A stretch of DNA of 64,000 nt, taken from positions 1 to 64,000 of the forward strand of contig CAYPAV010000010.1 in NCBI GenBank assembly GCA_964408805.1, in the 5' to 3' direction. Origin of the DNA: CAYPAV01 sp964408805 (GTDB lineage: Bacteria > Pseudomonadota > Alphaproteobacteria > UBA8366). Of the stretch, positions 34,106-42,540 are shown one piece after another. A model generated the notes under the pieces. The model searched no databases. It had not been told where the DNA came from and saw nothing but the letters and a program-made list of their open reading frames with translations. Numbering within the stretch: position 1 is the stretch's first letter; each line of letters starts with the position of its first letter. A program made the translations under genes and the position numbers.

Positions 34106-35038
34106 ATGTCGTCGGAAAACATTACGGAAATCACGCGCGGTCTCCGCTTTCCGGAAGGGCCGATGGCGATGCCGGATGGGAGTGTCGTTCTCGTCGAGAT
34201 CGAGCGGGGCACGCTGAGCCGGGTGACGCCGGCGGGCGCGATCGAGGTCGTGGCCGAGACCGGCGGCGGTCCCAATGGCGCGGCGATGGGCCCTGATGGC
34301 AAATGCTACGTCTGCAACAATGGCGGCTTCAAATGGTACGAGAAGGACGGCGTGCTGTTGCCGGGCCTGCAGGGAGCGGACTACGCGGGGGGCAGCATCC
34401 AGCGGGTCGATCTGGAAACCGGTAGCGTCGAGACCGTCTACAGCGATTGCGCCGGCGAGCCCCTGAAGGGACCGAACGATATCGTCTTCGACCGCGAGGG
34501 CGGGTTCTGGTTCACCGATCACGGCAAGCAGCGCCGCCGCGAGCACGATCGGACCGGCGTCTTCTACGCCAAGCCGGACGGCAGCCATATCGAGGAGGTC
34601 ATCTTTCCGGTGCACGGGCCGAACGGCGTCGGCCTCTCGCCCGACGAGACGACCCTTTATGTCGCGGAGACGCCGACGGCCCGGCTGCTCGCCTTTGAGC
34701 TGACCGGACCTGGCAAGATCGCGAAGGGCAAGGGTGAGACGGCCTGGATGCACGGCAGGCTGCTGGCCGCGCGGAGGGATTTCTCAGCCTTCGATTCCTT
34801 GGCCGTGGATAGCGGCGGCCACATCTGTGTGGGGACCTTGTTCGAGGGCGGCATCTCGGTGATCGACCCCGACAACGGCGACATCGATTTCGTCGCCATG
34901 CCCGATCCCATTGCGACCAATATCTGTTTTGGGGGCGAAAACCTCGAAACGGCCTACATTACTTTATCGTCCAGCGGCCGTCTGGTTTCCATGCCGTGGC
35001 CGCGCCCGGGGTTGGCGCTTAATTTTCTGAATGTGTGA
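34106..35038 (+). CDS. SMP-30/gluconolactonase family protein
   Basis: 310 residues, six-bladed beta-propeller lactonase. Landmarks are G-L-R-F-P-E-G-P with the metal-binding Glu, G-G-G-P-N-G-A-A, G-P-N-D-I-V-F-D with the metal Asn, P-N-G-V-G-L-S-P-D-E and S-L-A-V-D-S-G-G-H-I-C-V-G-T. It hydrolyses a sugar or other lactone. The ATG at 34106 is chosen over an in-frame TTG at 34094. The acyl-CoA dehydrogenase gene follows after 9 bases and the Fe-S protein after that, a compact three-gene operon. Confidence 0.88.
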   Translation: MSSENITEITRGLRFPEGPMAMPDGSVVLVEIERGTLSRVTPAGAIEVVAETGGGPNGAAMGPDGKCYVCNNGGFKWYEKDGVLLPGLQGADYAGGSIQRVDLETGSVETVYSDCAGEPLKGPNDIVFDREGGFWFTDHGKQRRREHDRTGVFYAKPDGSHIEEVIFPVHGPNGVGLSPDETTLYVAETPTARLLAFELTGPGKIAKGKGETAWMHGRLLAARRDFSAFDSLAVDSGGHICVGTLFEGGISVIDPDNGDIDFVAMPDPIATNICFGGENLETAYITLSSSGRLVSMPWPRPGLALNFLNV

Positions 35039-35047
35039 GCGAGTAAA

Positions 35048-36253
35048 ATGGATATAGACCTGAGCAAGGAAGACTTGGCGTTTCGCGACGAAGTGCGCGC
35101 GTTCCTCAAGGAGAGCCTGACCGACGAGATTCTCGAGGCCGGCCGTTTGACCTCCGGAGTCCGCAGCCCCATCGAGGGTGCTCGGCAATGGACGAAGACA
35201 TTGGCCGAGAAGGGCTGGCTTTGCCACGGCTGGCCGGAGGAATACGGCGGCCCCGGCTGGAGCGTGGTACAGCGCTATATTTTCGAGCTCGAATGCGCGC
35301 TCGCCGGGACACCGATCTTCAATCACATGGGGATCAAGATGGTTGGTCCGGTCATCATGAAATACGGCACCAAGGAGCAGAAGGACCACTATCTCCCGCG
35401 TATCCGAGCGGACGAAATCCGCTGGTGCCAAGGGTATTCCGAACCCGGTGCCGGATCGGACCTGGCCTCGCTGCAAACCCGCGCTATTCCCGACGGCGAC
35501 GACTATATCGTCAACGGCACCAAGATCTGGACCTCGGGCGCCCACAATGCGGACAAGATTTTCTGTCTCGTCCGGACCTCGACCGAGGGCAAGAAACAGG
35601 AAGGCATCAGTTTCCTGCTCTTCGACATGGATTTGCCCGGGATCAAGATCGAACCGATCCGGATGTTTTCCGGCGATCATGAGTTTAACCAGGTCTTTTT
35701 CGATGATGTGAGGGTGCCGCAAGCGAACCGTGTCGGTCCGGAAAACGAGGGCTGGACGGTGGCCAAATATCTCTTGGAATTCGAACGCGGCGGCAACGCC
35801 TACACGCCGCCGGTCAAGGCCGGTTTGCAAAAACTGACCGAGATCAGCCACCAGGAAGCGGGCGGCGACGGCAACAAGTTGATCGAGAATTCGACGTTCC
35901 GGCGCCGCCTGGCCGATCTCGAGATTCAATTGACGGCGGCCGAAATGACCGAGAAGCGGGTGATGAGTGCGCTGAGCCAGGGGCAGAACCCAGGGACGGC
36001 GGCTTCGATTTTCAAGCTGCGCGGTTCGGAACTAGTACAGGATACGCTGGAGCTGACCATGCGGGCGCTCGGCTACTACGCCGCCGTCTATCAACCCGAG
36101 GCCTACGTTCCCGGCAACAACGTCGAGACCATTGCGCCCGAATACGGATTGACCGCAACATCGAAATACTATGTTCAGCGCGCGGCGACGATCTATGCTG
36201 GCTCCAGCGAAGTGCAGCGGACGATCATCGCGAAACACGTCTTGGGTCTTTGA
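35048..36253 (+). CDS. Acyl-CoA dehydrogenase
   Basis: 401 residues, standard length. It has L-S-K-E-D-L-A-F-R-D-E-V at the N-terminus, the FAD-binding Y-S-E-P-G-A-G-S-D-L-A, I-W-T-S-G-A-H-N-A-D and the C-terminal Y-A-G-S-S-E-V-Q-R-T-I. The form with T-S-G-A-H is common among steroid and long branched substrate dehydrogenases (FadE-like). It is the second gene of the lactonase / dehydrogenase / Fe-S protein operon. The adjoining CCG protein may handle its electrons instead of, or along with, ETF. Weak ribosome binding site, probably coupled to the gene before. Confidence 0.92.
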   Translation: MDIDLSKEDLAFRDEVRAFLKESLTDEILEAGRLTSGVRSPIEGARQWTKTLAEKGWLCHGWPEEYGGPGWSVVQRYIFELECALAGTPIFNHMGIKMVGPVIMKYGTKEQKDHYLPRIRADEIRWCQGYSEPGAGSDLASLQTRAIPDGDDYIVNGTKIWTSGAHNADKIFCLVRTSTEGKKQEGISFLLFDMDLPGIKIEPIRMFSGDHEFNQVFFDDVRVPQANRVGPENEGWTVAKYLLEFERGGNAYTPPVKAGLQKLTEISHQEAGGDGNKLIENSTFRRRLADLEIQLTAAEMTEKRVMSALSQGQNPGTAASIFKLRGSELVQDTLELTMRALGYYAAVYQPEAYVPGNNVETIAPEYGLTATSKYYVQRAATIYAGSSEVQRTIIAKHVLGL

Positions 36254-36271
36254 TCAACGCGAAAGGCGGAT

Positions 36272-37621
36272 ATGGGGGATAGCGGCAGCGAGTTGTTCTT
36301 GGAGGCGATGGAACGGCGCGTCGAGGCCACGATTGAGGCCTGCACGCGCTGCGGCGATTGTGTCGCCGCCTGTCCGATGGTCGAACCGGCCGGCCTCGAT
36401 CCCGCGGCGGCGCCCGAAATCGCGGTGGGGATCACCGATCTGCTAGGCGGCGGTCCCGGAACAGATTTGGCCGAGCGCTGGGCCGAGGTCTGCACCAATA
36501 GCGGCAAATGCATTCCCGTCTGCGAGGCCGGGGTCAACCCGCGCTTCATGCTCAACATGGCGCGGATCAGGGTGAAGGCGAAGCTCGGCGCCGATGTCGT
36601 CCAGCGCGAGGCCAAGGCCTATTTCGGCGATCTTAACCGGTCGACACGGATGATCTCGCGGCTCCTGCTGACGCCCGAGGTCCTGGCCCGGCTCAACCCG
36701 CCGCTCCGTCCCGATGGGGGATACGGCGAGCCGCCCGACATTGTCTTTTATGCCGGTTGCAACGTGATCAAGACCCCCCACATCGCACTCCTCGTGCTTG
36801 AGGTACTGGATGCGCTCGAGGTGACATATGAGGTGATGGGCGGGGCCTCGACCTGCTGCGGCATCCAGCATTTCAAGAAGGGCGATGCCCGGATCGCCGG
36901 CCGGATCGGCTACGCCACGATCGAGCGTCTCGGTCGTCCCGGCGCCGAGCGCGTCATCTCGTGGTGCCCAAGCTGCCAAATTCAGATCGGCGAGGTGGCA
37001 CTGCCGGCCTATGCAGAAGATGTCGGGGAGGCCCCTTTCGATCTAAGTCCGATCGCGGAATTTTTCGCCGAGAAGCTCGACCTACTCCGGCCCCTTTTCG
37101 TCCACCGGGTGGAGAAGCGGGTCGCCCTCCAGGAACGCTCCGCCGTGCCCGGCATCATGACCGCGGTCAAGAAGGTACTGAGCGCCATACCGGGCCTGGA
37201 GGTGGTGGAGCTGGACGTCCCCGTCCTCAGCACCCAGGCGAGCCATCTGTCGGTTCTGCCGGAATACAAGGCGGAACTCCGTGCGCGCGAATTCAGCGCC
37301 GCCTCGGCGGCCGGGGTCACGACTTTCGCCTCCATCTTCCACGGCTGTCACCGGGAGTTGGTGCAGTATCAATCCGAGGTCCCGTTCGAACTCGTTAATT
37401 TCATGGAGCTGATCGGCGAGAGCATGGGCATCGACATCCCCGATCTCTACAAACGGCTCCAGCAATTGGGCGACATCGATGCGATCATCGCCGACACCGC
37501 CGATCTGATCGAGACGCATGGCCTCGATTTGGAGACACTGCGGGATATTCTCGCCGACGATATGTTTAGCGCGCTCCCCATCCGCGATGCCCGGCCTCGG
37601 GCCGCTTCGGCGGCGGAATAG
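36272..37621 (+). CDS. Iron-sulfur (CCG domain) heterodisulfide-reductase-like protein
   Basis: 449 residues. The N-terminal ferredoxin part has C-T-R-C-G-D-C-V-A-A-C-P (about 26-37) and a second site C-T-N-S-G-K-C-I-P-V-C. Two CCG-type cysteine modules follow: A-G-C-N with T-C-C-G and W-C-P-S-C-Q, then H-G-C-H-R near residue 355, where the second CCG is incomplete. Related proteins (HdrB/GlpC/LutA group) pass electrons between flavoproteins and quinone or thiols. It lies 18 bases after the acyl-CoA dehydrogenase gene, suggesting a dedicated electron route. No membrane segment. A terminator hairpin follows. Confidence 0.82.
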   Translation: MGDSGSELFLEAMERRVEATIEACTRCGDCVAACPMVEPAGLDPAAAPEIAVGITDLLGGGPGTDLAERWAEVCTNSGKCIPVCEAGVNPRFMLNMARIRVKAKLGADVVQREAKAYFGDLNRSTRMISRLLLTPEVLARLNPPLRPDGGYGEPPDIVFYAGCNVIKTPHIALLVLEVLDALEVTYEVMGGASTCCGIQHFKKGDARIAGRIGYATIERLGRPGAERVISWCPSCQIQIGEVALPAYAEDVGEAPFDLSPIAEFFAEKLDLLRPLFVHRVEKRVALQERSAVPGIMTAVKKVLSAIPGLEVVELDVPVLSTQASHLSVLPEYKAELRAREFSAASAAGVTTFASIFHGCHRELVQYQSEVPFELVNFMELIGESMGIDIPDLYKRLQQLGDIDAIIADTADLIETHGLDLETLRDILADDMFSALPIRDARPRAASAAE

Positions 37622-37636
37622 CCGGATCCGAGACAG

Positions 37637-37670
37637 AAAAAAGGCGCCGGGCGGATACCGGCGCCTTTCC
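37637..37670. terminator. Bidirectional intrinsic terminator
   Basis: GGCGCCGG (37643-37650) and CCGGCGCC (37658-37665) form a perfect 8-base stem with a 7-base loop. Six A's precede it and TTTCC follows. On the minus strand the stem ends in six U's, an excellent terminator for the CNPC-repeat gene. On the plus strand it is a weaker terminator for the Fe-S protein operon. Confidence 0.8.
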
Positions 37671-37706
37671 TGACGACCCGAATTTGGACCGCCGGTGGAG
37701 GTCCGT

Positions 37707-37979
37707 CTACTTCCGCTTGGCCGCACAGGGGTTGCAGCCCTTCGCCTTGCAGGGGTTGCAACCGCGCTTGGCGGCGCAGGGATTGCACTTCTTGGCCGCG
37801 CAAGGATTGCAGCCGCGCTTGGCGCCGCAAGGATTGCAGCCCTTTGCCTTACAGGGGTTACAGCTGGCCAACTGGACCGGCGCATCGACGGAACTGGCGG
37901 CCGAGGCGGCCATCGGCAGTGCCGCCGTACCGGCGGCCAGCGCCGCCACACTTACGCTAATGAGGGTCTTTTTGAACAT
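37707..37979 (-). CDS. Exported cysteine-rich protein with six C-N-P-C repeats
   Basis: 90 residues. A Sec signal peptide (about 1-27, M-F-K-K-T-L-I-S to A-A-S-A) precedes a short spacer and six repeats of C-N-P-C-[KGA]-A-K-x. The units alternate in length 8, 9, 8, 9, 8, 9, i.e. three copies of a 17-residue double unit. This gives 12 Cys, 6 Pro and 14 or so Lys in 51 residues and no other domain. Paired Cys two residues apart suggest metal (Cu, Zn) binding or a substrate for Cys modification; no DUF692-type modification enzyme is adjacent. It is transcribed alone, with its own terminator. Confidence 0.8.
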   Translation of the reverse strand: MFKKTLISVSVAALAAGTAALPMAASAASSVDAPVQLASCNPCKAKGCNPCGAKRGCNPCAAKKCNPCAAKRGCNPCKAKGCNPCAAKRK

Positions 37980-38203
37980 TGGGTCTCTCCCTAATCTCTA
38001 TCAAGCGACATGAAGCTTGAGTAGTCTGCGCTGGAGGATCGACCCCCCAGACCGTCTCCGGCCCGCCGGTTCTAGGCACGAGCCGGACGGGCGCAACGCC
38101 CAGATGCGATTAGATAGCGGCCGGGCAAGAACGGCGAATCACGTTCTCCCGCGATAAGTCACGATTCGGTGATAAACGGAATTGATCGGATTGCGGCGGG
38201 CGT
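37980..38203 (-). promoter_or_regulatory. Upstream region of the CNPC-repeat gene
   Basis: 224 bases with no gene. GGGAGAGACCC precedes the minus-strand ATG at 37979 and supplies the ribosome binding site. A 6-base dyad CGAATC/GATTCG lies near 38132-38176. No clear sigma-70 promoter can be named by eye. Confidence 0.3.
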
Positions 38204-38485
38204 TCAGTCCGTCTCGCTCACCCGGCGGCCGTCCTCGGTCAGTTTGCAGACCAGCCAGTCGGGTTTCGTCGGATTGTTGAACCAGGGCTCGGCCCAGCCC
38301 TGGGTAATGCAGCTGCGGATGGTCCGGGGATTGATGCGCTGCCCTCCATTATCGAAGAGCGGCAACTTGCCGCCCGGCTGCGAGAGTCCTCGCTTCAGCC
38401 AGTTAAGTTGGGCGGCGGTCGGTCGTGATGCCAGGCGCTGGCCCGGCCTTCCCGATTTTGTTGATACTTGTTTCGTTGCCGCCAT
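38204..38485 (-). CDS. Conserved-looking small protein, winged-helix-like
   Basis: 93 residues, soluble and basic. The central stretch A-Q-L-N-W-L-K-R-G-L, followed by R-T-I-R-S-C-I-T-Q-G-W and W-L-V-C-K-L-T-E-D-G-R-R-V, has the helix-helix-wing pattern of small winged-helix proteins, where L-T-E-x-G-R is common. A role in regulation is only a possibility. It is divergent from cutA, with 121 bases between start codons, and not linked to another gene on its strand. Confidence 0.5.
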   Translation of the reverse strand: MAATKQVSTKSGRPGQRLASRPTAAQLNWLKRGLSQPGGKLPLFDNGGQRINPRTIRSCITQGWAEPWFNNPTKPDWLVCKLTEDGRRVSETD

Positions 38486-38606
38486 CTTCGCCTCGATGCG
38501 CGATTGGCCGTCCCCGGCATGCTAAGCTAGAATGGCGCCAACGCCAAGTTGGCGATCCTTTTCATGACCGTCCGTGTCGCACCGAACCCTGGAAGCGAGC
38601 CCTTCG

Positions 38607-38936
38607 ATGACCGCGTGCCTGGTCTACATCACCGCAAGCAATGCGGCGGAAGCGGAGCACATCGGCCGCGCGTTGGTGGAGGCGCGGCTCGCGGCCTGCG
38701 CCAATGTCCATCCATCCGTTACCTCGATATATCGCTGGCAAGGCAAGATCGAAACCGAGAGCGAGACCGTGCTGATTGCCAAGACCCGGGAGTCGCTGGT
38801 CGATGCGTTGACCGAGAAAGTCGTCTCGCTCCACGAATACGACTGCCCCTGCATCGTCGCGGTGCCGATCGCGGGTGGCCATCAGGCATTCCTCGATTGG
38901 ATTGTCGATGAAACCGTGTCACGGCCGGTTGCGTGA
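38607..38936 (+). CDS. cutA: Divalent-cation tolerance protein CutA
   Basis: 109 residues, the trimeric ferredoxin-like CutA1 fold. It shows V-Y-I-T-A-S-N-A-A-E-A, A-A-C-A-N-V, I-Y-R-W-Q-G-K-I and the end Y-D-C-P-C-I-V-A-V-P-I with F-L-D-W-I. The family is linked to copper tolerance in E. coli, but its exact function is unsettled. The ATG at 38607 is the first consistent with family length. Its stop overlaps or nearly touches the MFS permease start, so they are co-translated. Confidence 0.92.
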   Translation: MTACLVYITASNAAEAEHIGRALVEARLAACANVHPSVTSIYRWQGKIETESETVLIAKTRESLVDALTEKVVSLHEYDCPCIVAVPIAGGHQAFLDWIVDETVSRPVA

Positions 38937-38941
38937 ATGAC

Positions 38942-40138
38942 ATGAGCTCGATGTCGACGCGGCTTTCGATGGGGTTCTCCTGTCTCGGTCATCTCTATAT
39001 CCACATGATGACCGCGTTCTATTTCGTCATCGTGCTGACGCTTGAGATCGAGTGGGAGCGCTCCTACGACGAGCTGTTCCAGCTCTGGACGCTTGGGTCG
39101 ATCCTGCTCGGCGTGATGGCGATACCGGCCGGGCGGCTTGCGGATTGGTGGAGCGTTCGCGCGGTCATGGTTCTGTATTTTATCGGTCTGGGTGGGGCGT
39201 CGATCGCCTGCGGGCTTGCGGAGAAACCCATTCCTTTGATGATCGGTCTCGCGGGCATCGGTCTCTTCGGTGCGATCTATCATCCCGTCGGCATCCCCTG
39301 GCTAATTCGGAACGCGCGGCGGAACACGGGAAAGCTTCTGGCGGTCAACGGCATTTTCGGCGGTCTCGGCAATGCCAGTGCCGGGATCATCGCCGGCGTG
39401 TTGATCGATTTCGCGGGCTGGCGCAGCGCTTTCATCGTACCGGGAGTGGTCTGTTTGGGGACGGGCGTGCTCATGCTCTATTTCATCGCCCGGGGCGACA
39501 TCGACGACGGCGCGGCCGAGGCGGCGCCGGATCGCGAGACCAGCCGGGAGGATCTCCTGCGGGTGATCTTCCTGCTGCTGATGTCGCTTGCGGTCGGCGG
39601 GATCATCTATCAGGCGACCCAGGGGGCGCTTCCGAAACTCTTCTCGGTCCGGCTCGGCGACATCGTCGGCGAGGGGGCGACCGGCGTCGGCGCCCTTGTG
39701 TCGGTCGTTTATACCATGGGTGCCGGGGCGACGCTGTTGGGCGGCTATCTCGCCGACCGCTTCCCGCTGAAGCCGATCTACGTCATCTGCTGGCTTTTGG
39801 AGGTCGTAATGCTGTCGGCGATTGCGGTGATGTCGGGTTTCGGGCTGATCGGCGCCGCGATCCTATCGGTGACGGCGAATTTCGCGATGTCGCCGGCCGA
39901 GAATATGCTGCTCTACCGGTACGCGCCGGCGCGCCACCGGAGCCTCGTCTTCGGAATCAAGTTCGTTATCGCCTTCAGCGCGGCACCCCTCTCGATCATG
40001 CTGATTTCATGGGTCTGGGCCGCGACCGGGGAGTTCGCTTGGCTTTTCGGCGGACTCGCGGCGGCGACCTTGATGGTGGCGCTCTTGTTGTTCATGCTGC
40101 CCTCCGATAAAGCCGCCGTGACGGTTGCGGCCGAATAA
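38942..40138 (+). CDS. Major facilitator superfamily transporter
   Basis: 398 residues with twelve predicted transmembrane helices. The loop 2-3 motif reads G-R-L-A-D-W-W-S-V-R, and the equivalent in the second half is G-G-Y-L-A-D-R-F-P. Substrate unknown; the profile resembles small anion or drug carriers. A GTG at 38933 overlapping the cutA stop is an alternative start; neither has a strong ribosome binding site, so translational coupling to cutA is likely. The carbonic anhydrase gene follows after 31 bases. Confidence 0.85.
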   Translation: MSSMSTRLSMGFSCLGHLYIHMMTAFYFVIVLTLEIEWERSYDELFQLWTLGSILLGVMAIPAGRLADWWSVRAVMVLYFIGLGGASIACGLAEKPIPLMIGLAGIGLFGAIYHPVGIPWLIRNARRNTGKLLAVNGIFGGLGNASAGIIAGVLIDFAGWRSAFIVPGVVCLGTGVLMLYFIARGDIDDGAAEAAPDRETSREDLLRVIFLLLMSLAVGGIIYQATQGALPKLFSVRLGDIVGEGATGVGALVSVVYTMGAGATLLGGYLADRFPLKPIYVICWLLEVVMLSAIAVMSGFGLIGAAILSVTANFAMSPAENMLLYRYAPARHRSLVFGIKFVIAFSAAPLSIMLISWVWAATGEFAWLFGGLAAATLMVALLLFMLPSDKAAVTVAAE

Positions 40139-40169
40139 TCGTACGTGGAGTGAAGGGAAGGGGACGTTC

Positions 40170-40697
40170 ATGGCGACAATGATCGAATACGAAGGCAAGC
40201 GCCCGCAGGTTCATGACACGGTCTTTCTGGCCGAAACGGCGGTCCTGATCGGCGATGTCGTGGTGGGGCCTGATTCGAGCGTCTGGTTCGGTGCGGTCTT
40301 GCGGGGCGATGCCGGTGAAATTCGCATCGGCGGCAAGACCAATATTCAGGACAATGTCGTCATTCATGCCGACACCGAGAATGGAACCCACATCGGCGAT
40401 TGCGTGACCGTCGGGCATGGCGCGGTGCTGCACGACACCCGAGTCGGCAATCGGTGTCTGGTCGGAATGAACGCGACCCTGCTGCACTATTCCGTCGTCG
40501 AGGACGAGTGCATGATCGGTGCGGGCTGCGTCATTCGCGAACGCTTCGAGGCGCCGCGCCGCTCGGTCGTCGCGGGCGTGCCCGGCAAGATCATGAAGGA
40601 GATCGACGACAGTGCGACGCGCTGGCTGGACGAGGCCTACCAGGATTACCTCTATCTGGTGGAACGCTATGGAGCCACCGCGAAACGTCTCGATTAG
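40170..40697 (+). CDS. Gamma-class carbonic anhydrase-like protein
   Basis: 175 residues, left-handed beta-helix of hexapeptide repeats. The three zinc His are in place: His66 (V-I-H-A), His83 and His88 (V-G-H-G-A-V-L-H). The C-terminal helix has R-W-L-D-E-A-Y. Such proteins hydrate CO2 or act as YrdA/PaaY-like thioesterases. GAAGGGAAGGGG lies before the ATG at 40170; the frame upstream is not conserved. It ends 2 bases before the stop of the sulfhydrylase gene (convergent). Confidence 0.9.
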   Translation: MATMIEYEGKRPQVHDTVFLAETAVLIGDVVVGPDSSVWFGAVLRGDAGEIRIGGKTNIQDNVVIHADTENGTHIGDCVTVGHGAVLHDTRVGNRCLVGMNATLLHYSVVEDECMIGAGCVIRERFEAPRRSVVAGVPGKIMKEIDDSATRWLDEAYQDYLYLVERYGATAKRLD

Positions 40698-40699
40698 AT

Positions 40700-42004
40700 T
40701 TATTCGGCCGCCTTGGCGATCTCATCGTCGGCCAGCGCCTGATCGAGATCGGCGATGATGTCCTCCAGCGTCTCGATGCCGATCGACAGCCGGACCACAT
40801 CCGGACCCGCACCCGCCGAGATCAACTGTTCCTCGGTCAATTGCCGGTGGGTCGTCGATGCCGGATGCAGGATCAGCGAGCGCGTATCGCCAATATTGGC
40901 GAGGTGGCTCAATAACTCGCAGCGATCGACGAGGCGAACGCCCGCCCCGTAGCCGCCCTTGAGACCGAAGGTGAAGACGCCGCCGGCTCCCTTCGGCATG
41001 TACCGTTCCGCAAGCGTTTTATAGGGGCTGGAGTCGAGGCCCGCATGGGATACCCACGCCACCGAAGGATGCTGTTCCAGATGCTTGGCGACGGCGAGTG
41101 AATTGGCGCAGTGGCGCTCCATCCGCAGCGACAAGGTCTCGATCCCCTGCAGCGTGATCCAGGCATTCATCGGTGACTGGCAGCAGCCGAGATCACGGAG
41201 ACTCACCGCATGGCCGTGCATCGTATAGGCCAGGTCCCCGAAGGTTTCGGCGAAAGTCAGGCCGTGATATTCGGCGGCAGGCGTCGAGAGGCTCGGGAAT
41301 TTGTCGTTCTTGGCCCAGTCGAACTTGCCGGAATCGACCACGCAGCCGCCGAGCGAGCTGCCGTTGCCGGATAGGAACTTGGTCGTCGAATGGACGACGA
41401 TGTCGGCGCCATACTGGATCGGCTGGCAGAGATAAGGTGTCGCCATCGTGTTGTCGACGAGAAGGGGAATTCCGGCCGCGTCCGCGACCTTGGCCACCGC
41501 TTCCAGGTCGACAACGACGCCACCCGGGTTGGCGAGGCTTTCGATGAAGATCGCCTTGGTGTTTTCGGTGAGGACGGCCTCGAAATTCTTGGGGTCGTCC
41601 GGGTCGACGAACGTCGCACTCCAGCCGAATTTCTTGTAGCTGATGCCCATCTGGTTGATCGAGCCGCCATATAGCTTGTTCGCCGCGATGACTTCGCTAC
41701 CGGGATGCATCAGCGGGAAAAGTGCGAGAATTTGCGCCGCATGGCCGGAGGAAGTGGCAATGGCGCCCCGCCCGTCCTCAAGCGCGGCGACCCTTTCCTC
41801 GAGGGCTGAGACGGTCGGATTGGTCAAACGCGAGTAAATGAACCCCGGAAGCTGGAGGTTGAATAGCGAGGCCGCGTGATCCGCGTCGTCGAAGACGAAA
41901 GACGAGGTCTGGTAGATCGGCATCTGGCGCGAGCCCGTCGTCGGGTCCGGCGGCGTGCCCGCGTGAACGGACAAGGTCTCGAGGCCGGGTTTCCGATCGG
42001 TCAT
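40700..42004 (-). CDS. metY: O-acetylhomoserine sulfhydrylase (aminocarboxypropyltransferase)
   Basis: 434 residues, PLP-dependent Cys/Met metabolism family. It opens with L-E-T-L-S-V-H-A-G and has Y-Q-T-S-S-F-V-F, S-G-H-A-A-Q, the PLP Lys in H-S-T-T-K-F-L and C-terminal P-A-S-T-T-H. The length of 430-odd residues fits O-acetylhomoserine sulfhydrylase, which makes homocysteine from O-acetylhomoserine and sulfide. It is the last gene of a minus-strand operon after the CoA-binding protein (11-base gap) and the ECHDC3-like protein. Confidence 0.9.
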   Translation of the reverse strand: MTDRKPGLETLSVHAGTPPDPTTGSRQMPIYQTSSFVFDDADHAASLFNLQLPGFIYSRLTNPTVSALEERVAALEDGRGAIATSSGHAAQILALFPLMHPGSEVIAANKLYGGSINQMGISYKKFGWSATFVDPDDPKNFEAVLTENTKAIFIESLANPGGVVVDLEAVAKVADAAGIPLLVDNTMATPYLCQPIQYGADIVVHSTTKFLSGNGSSLGGCVVDSGKFDWAKNDKFPSLSTPAAEYHGLTFAETFGDLAYTMHGHAVSLRDLGCCQSPMNAWITLQGIETLSLRMERHCANSLAVAKHLEQHPSVAWVSHAGLDSSPYKTLAERYMPKGAGGVFTFGLKGGYGAGVRLVDRCELLSHLANIGDTRSLILHPASTTHRQLTEEQLISAGAGPDVVRLSIGIETLEDIIADLDQALADDEIAKAAE

Positions 42005-42015
42005 GGGCTGTCTCC

Positions 42016-42540
42016 TCACCCGCCGCGGTGGCGTTTGCTGGTAATGACGCGGGAATTGACGCCGTGCCAGCTCAACTCCCCGTGCAGGCGCGCGAACTCG
42101 ATCTTCGGGCAGCGGTTCATGACCACAGTCAGCCCCGCCTTCTCGGCGCGCGCCGCCGCTTCGTCATTGCGGACCCCAAGCTGCATCCAGACGATCTTGG
42201 CACCGATTTCGATGGCCTCGTCGGTGATCGGCCCGGCGGCTTCCGAATTCCGGAAGATATCCACCATGTCGACCGGCTCATCGATTTCCCCGAGGCTGGC
42301 CCGCACGGTCTCGCCGAGAATTTCCTGGCCCGCAACTCCCGGATTGACCGGAATGACTCGGTAGCCCTTGTGCTGCAGATACTTCATGGCGAAGAAGCTC
42401 GGCCGGTTCCAATTGGCGCTGGCGCCGACCATGGCGATGGTACGCACCTTGGCGAGAACGCGCAGGATGTGCCTGTCGTCGTAGGCGTCGTGGTTCGATG
42501 CGCCATGGTTCGATGCGTCTGGGTTGGGTGCTTCACTCAT
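42016..42540 (-). CDS. CoA-binding (YccU-like) protein
   Basis: 174 residues. The Rossmann-type CoA_binding_2 domain covers residues about 25-150: I-A-M-V-G-A-S-A-N-W-N-R-P-S, G-Y-R-V-I-P-V-N-P-G and I-V-W-M-Q-L-G-V-R. The N-terminal 20 residues are low-complexity (N-H-D-A). The ATG at 42538-42540 lies inside the end of the upstream ECHDC3-like gene (8-base overlap), so translation is coupled. It sits between that gene and metY. Function of the family is not established. Confidence 0.88.
   Translation of the reverse strand: MSEAPNPDASNHGASNHDAYDDRHILRVLAKVRTIAMVGASANWNRPSFFAMKYLQHKGYRVIPVNPGVAGQEILGETVRASLGEIDEPVDMVDIFRNSEAAGPITDEAIEIGAKIVWMQLGVRNDEAAARAEKAGLTVVMNRCPKIEFARLHGELSWHGVNSRVITSKRHRGG

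Noticed and set aside
37707..37979. Repetitive DNA that might be a CRISPR or satellite array
   Set aside because: Units are 24 and 27 bases without unique spacers and keep the reading frame behind a signal peptide, so they are coding repeats.
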